NCBI GenBank assembly: GCA_951640165.1 | Contig: OX621241.1 | Span: forward strand, 3,048,001-3,112,000 | Reading direction: 5' to 3' | Source: Pseudoips prasinana | Taxonomy: Eukaryota; Arthropoda; Insecta; Lepidoptera; Nolidae | DNA: 64,000 nt | In this document: piece by piece, positions 63,176-64,000 of the stretch | Layout: each line of letters starts with the position of its first letter | How positions within the stretch are numbered: position 1 is the stretch's first letter | Notes under the pieces: model-generated | Told to the model about the DNA's origin: nothing | Databases searched by the model: none | Seen by the model: the letters and a program-made list of their open reading frames with translations, nothing else | Translations under genes and position numbers: made by a program

Positions 63176-63388
63176 TCATTTTTTATTATTTATTTATTCA
63201 CTAGCTGCGAAAGTGTAGGTACTACTATGAATTACTGTTAAAAAAACATGAAACTTCAACTTTTCTTCTAGACAAACGATTGAAACAAAATGTATAGTAA
63301 GGCATTAAAAATTTAAATTTGAGTTTGTTAATAGTTATTTAAAAATAAAAATTTAGATTTGAGTAATATAGCTCTTAAATCCGATATT
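63176..63388. other. No gene recognised
   Basis: AT-rich; contains CACTAGCTGCGAAAGTG, possibly a remnant Helitron end. Confidence 0.35.
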
Positions 63389-63471
63389 TTTCGCGGGTCA
63401 AACTGTGGGGAACGGCTAGTAGGTTATAATTTATTAAGATTAACGCGGGTGCAACCGCGGGGCTCAGGTAG
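63389..63471 (+). mobile_element. Two Helitron 3' ends in tandem
   Basis: TCGCGGGTCAAACTGTGGGG-AACGGCTAG-T (ending 63,419) is followed within 55 bp by AACGCGGGTGCAACCGCGGG-GCTCAGGTAG-T. Both have the hairpin-then-CTAG layout, the second with TAG only. Confidence 0.7.
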
Positions 63472-64000
63472 TGTGGTACTAATTTATCCTTCTATGTATC
63501 TACCCATCCGAGGCCGGGGTAGATCACTAATATGTTATGAAAGAACAACTAGGTACCGGATTACTAATCAGCCTGACATAAGTTTCAAGAAACATATTAA
63601 ACGTGTATTTATGGCTAGGGGTTATTTATTACACCACTAAAGATTACATCGATGACAAAGACGTCTGGCGCTCACCACCTACCTGCAATATGCTCGTTGA
63701 AGATCTTGTAGCCATATAGACATGACTAATCTATTGAGTTACGTGAACTAGCTGCACTCATACATAGATGTTTAGTTAATTTTTCTCTTATTGCTGTTAT
63801 TACAAAATGTTCTAACAGAATGGTACTCTTTCTCCAGATAACAAACACCGTTTATCCCCAAAAACGGGCAACAATACTAAAACACAGTAACTTGGAACCT
63901 GGTGTTAAACAAGGAGATTTGGAGTATAAAGGTTGAAATTTAATATGTGTTTAGTAGTGTGTATAAACCTCCAGTAATTCTGCTGCCCACCGCAGGCCGT
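63472..64000. other. No gene recognised
   Basis: Unassigned; a 93-codon frame beginning in the Helitron ends (63,359-63,640) has no domain. Confidence 0.4.

Noticed and set aside
1..64000. Endogenous retrovirus or other viral insertions
   Set aside because: No gag/protease/integrase motifs, LTR pairs or viral capsid-like frames were seen.

Overview
This window looks like a transposon-saturated, gene-free stretch of a moth or butterfly (Lepidoptera) nuclear genome. The evidence is the AT-rich background and several repeat types I recognise from Lepidoptera: 3' ends of RTE-clade LINEs close to the Heliconius HmRTE element, very many short non-autonomous Helitrons ending in CTAG, tRNA-headed SINEs with perfect B boxes, and the 'GGTTCCGTAGCC...' repeat. 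I found no host protein gene, no true tRNA or rRNA gene, no LTR retrovirus-like element and no CRISPR. Small host exons or distant enhancers in the unannotated stretches cannot be excluded.

Coding content is all mobile. (1) A nearly full-length, two-ORF non-LTR retrotransposon lies on the minus strand at about 27.77-32.75 kb. ORF1 has a coiled coil plus a degenerate SGNH-like domain. ORF2 has an endonuclease and a reverse transcriptase and is broken only by one extra base in a 10-A run. (2) A GC-rich R1-clade LINE fragment (35,088-37,282, minus) sits inside a Helitron and is flanked by a target duplication; it carries several frameshifts. (3) A 5'-truncated LINE with an open 398-codon reverse transcriptase reading frame lies at 43,975-45,403 (minus). 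(4) A complete Tc1-type DNA transposon (53,932-55,527) has TIRs, a TA duplication and an intact DD34E transposase. (5) Short C-terminal remnants of RTE-like LINEs occur at 22.2, 38.8, 48.8 and 62.0 kb and elsewhere.

Non-coding repeats are given working labels here. Helitron-1 (about 312 bp), Helitron-2 (about 306 bp), Helitron-3 (about 175 bp) and Helitron-4 (266 bp) are non-autonomous. SINE-1 (seven copies) and SINE-2/2b share a 3' half but differ in their tRNA heads. SINE-3, SINE-4, SINE-6 and an RTE-tailed SINE are separate families. LINE-D, LINE-E and LINE-F are known only from 3' ends. There are also a 385-394 bp TIR element (two copies), a 139-bp TACAGAC MITE (two copies), and an unclassified 'U' repeat.

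The elements are heavily nested, which gives a relative chronology: R1-like LINE in Helitron-1; Helitron-3 in SINE-2b; Helitron-3 and a MITE in SINE-4; LINE-D in Helitron-3; LINE-F in U; SINE-3 in SINE-2b; and an unknown 104-bp insert with a 10-bp duplication in SINE-2. The most unusual feature is a scatter of at least ten near-perfect fold-back palindromes (arms 15-54 bp, loops 1-9 nt). In two of them sister repeat copies in the same window show directly that one arm was newly copied in inverted orientation.
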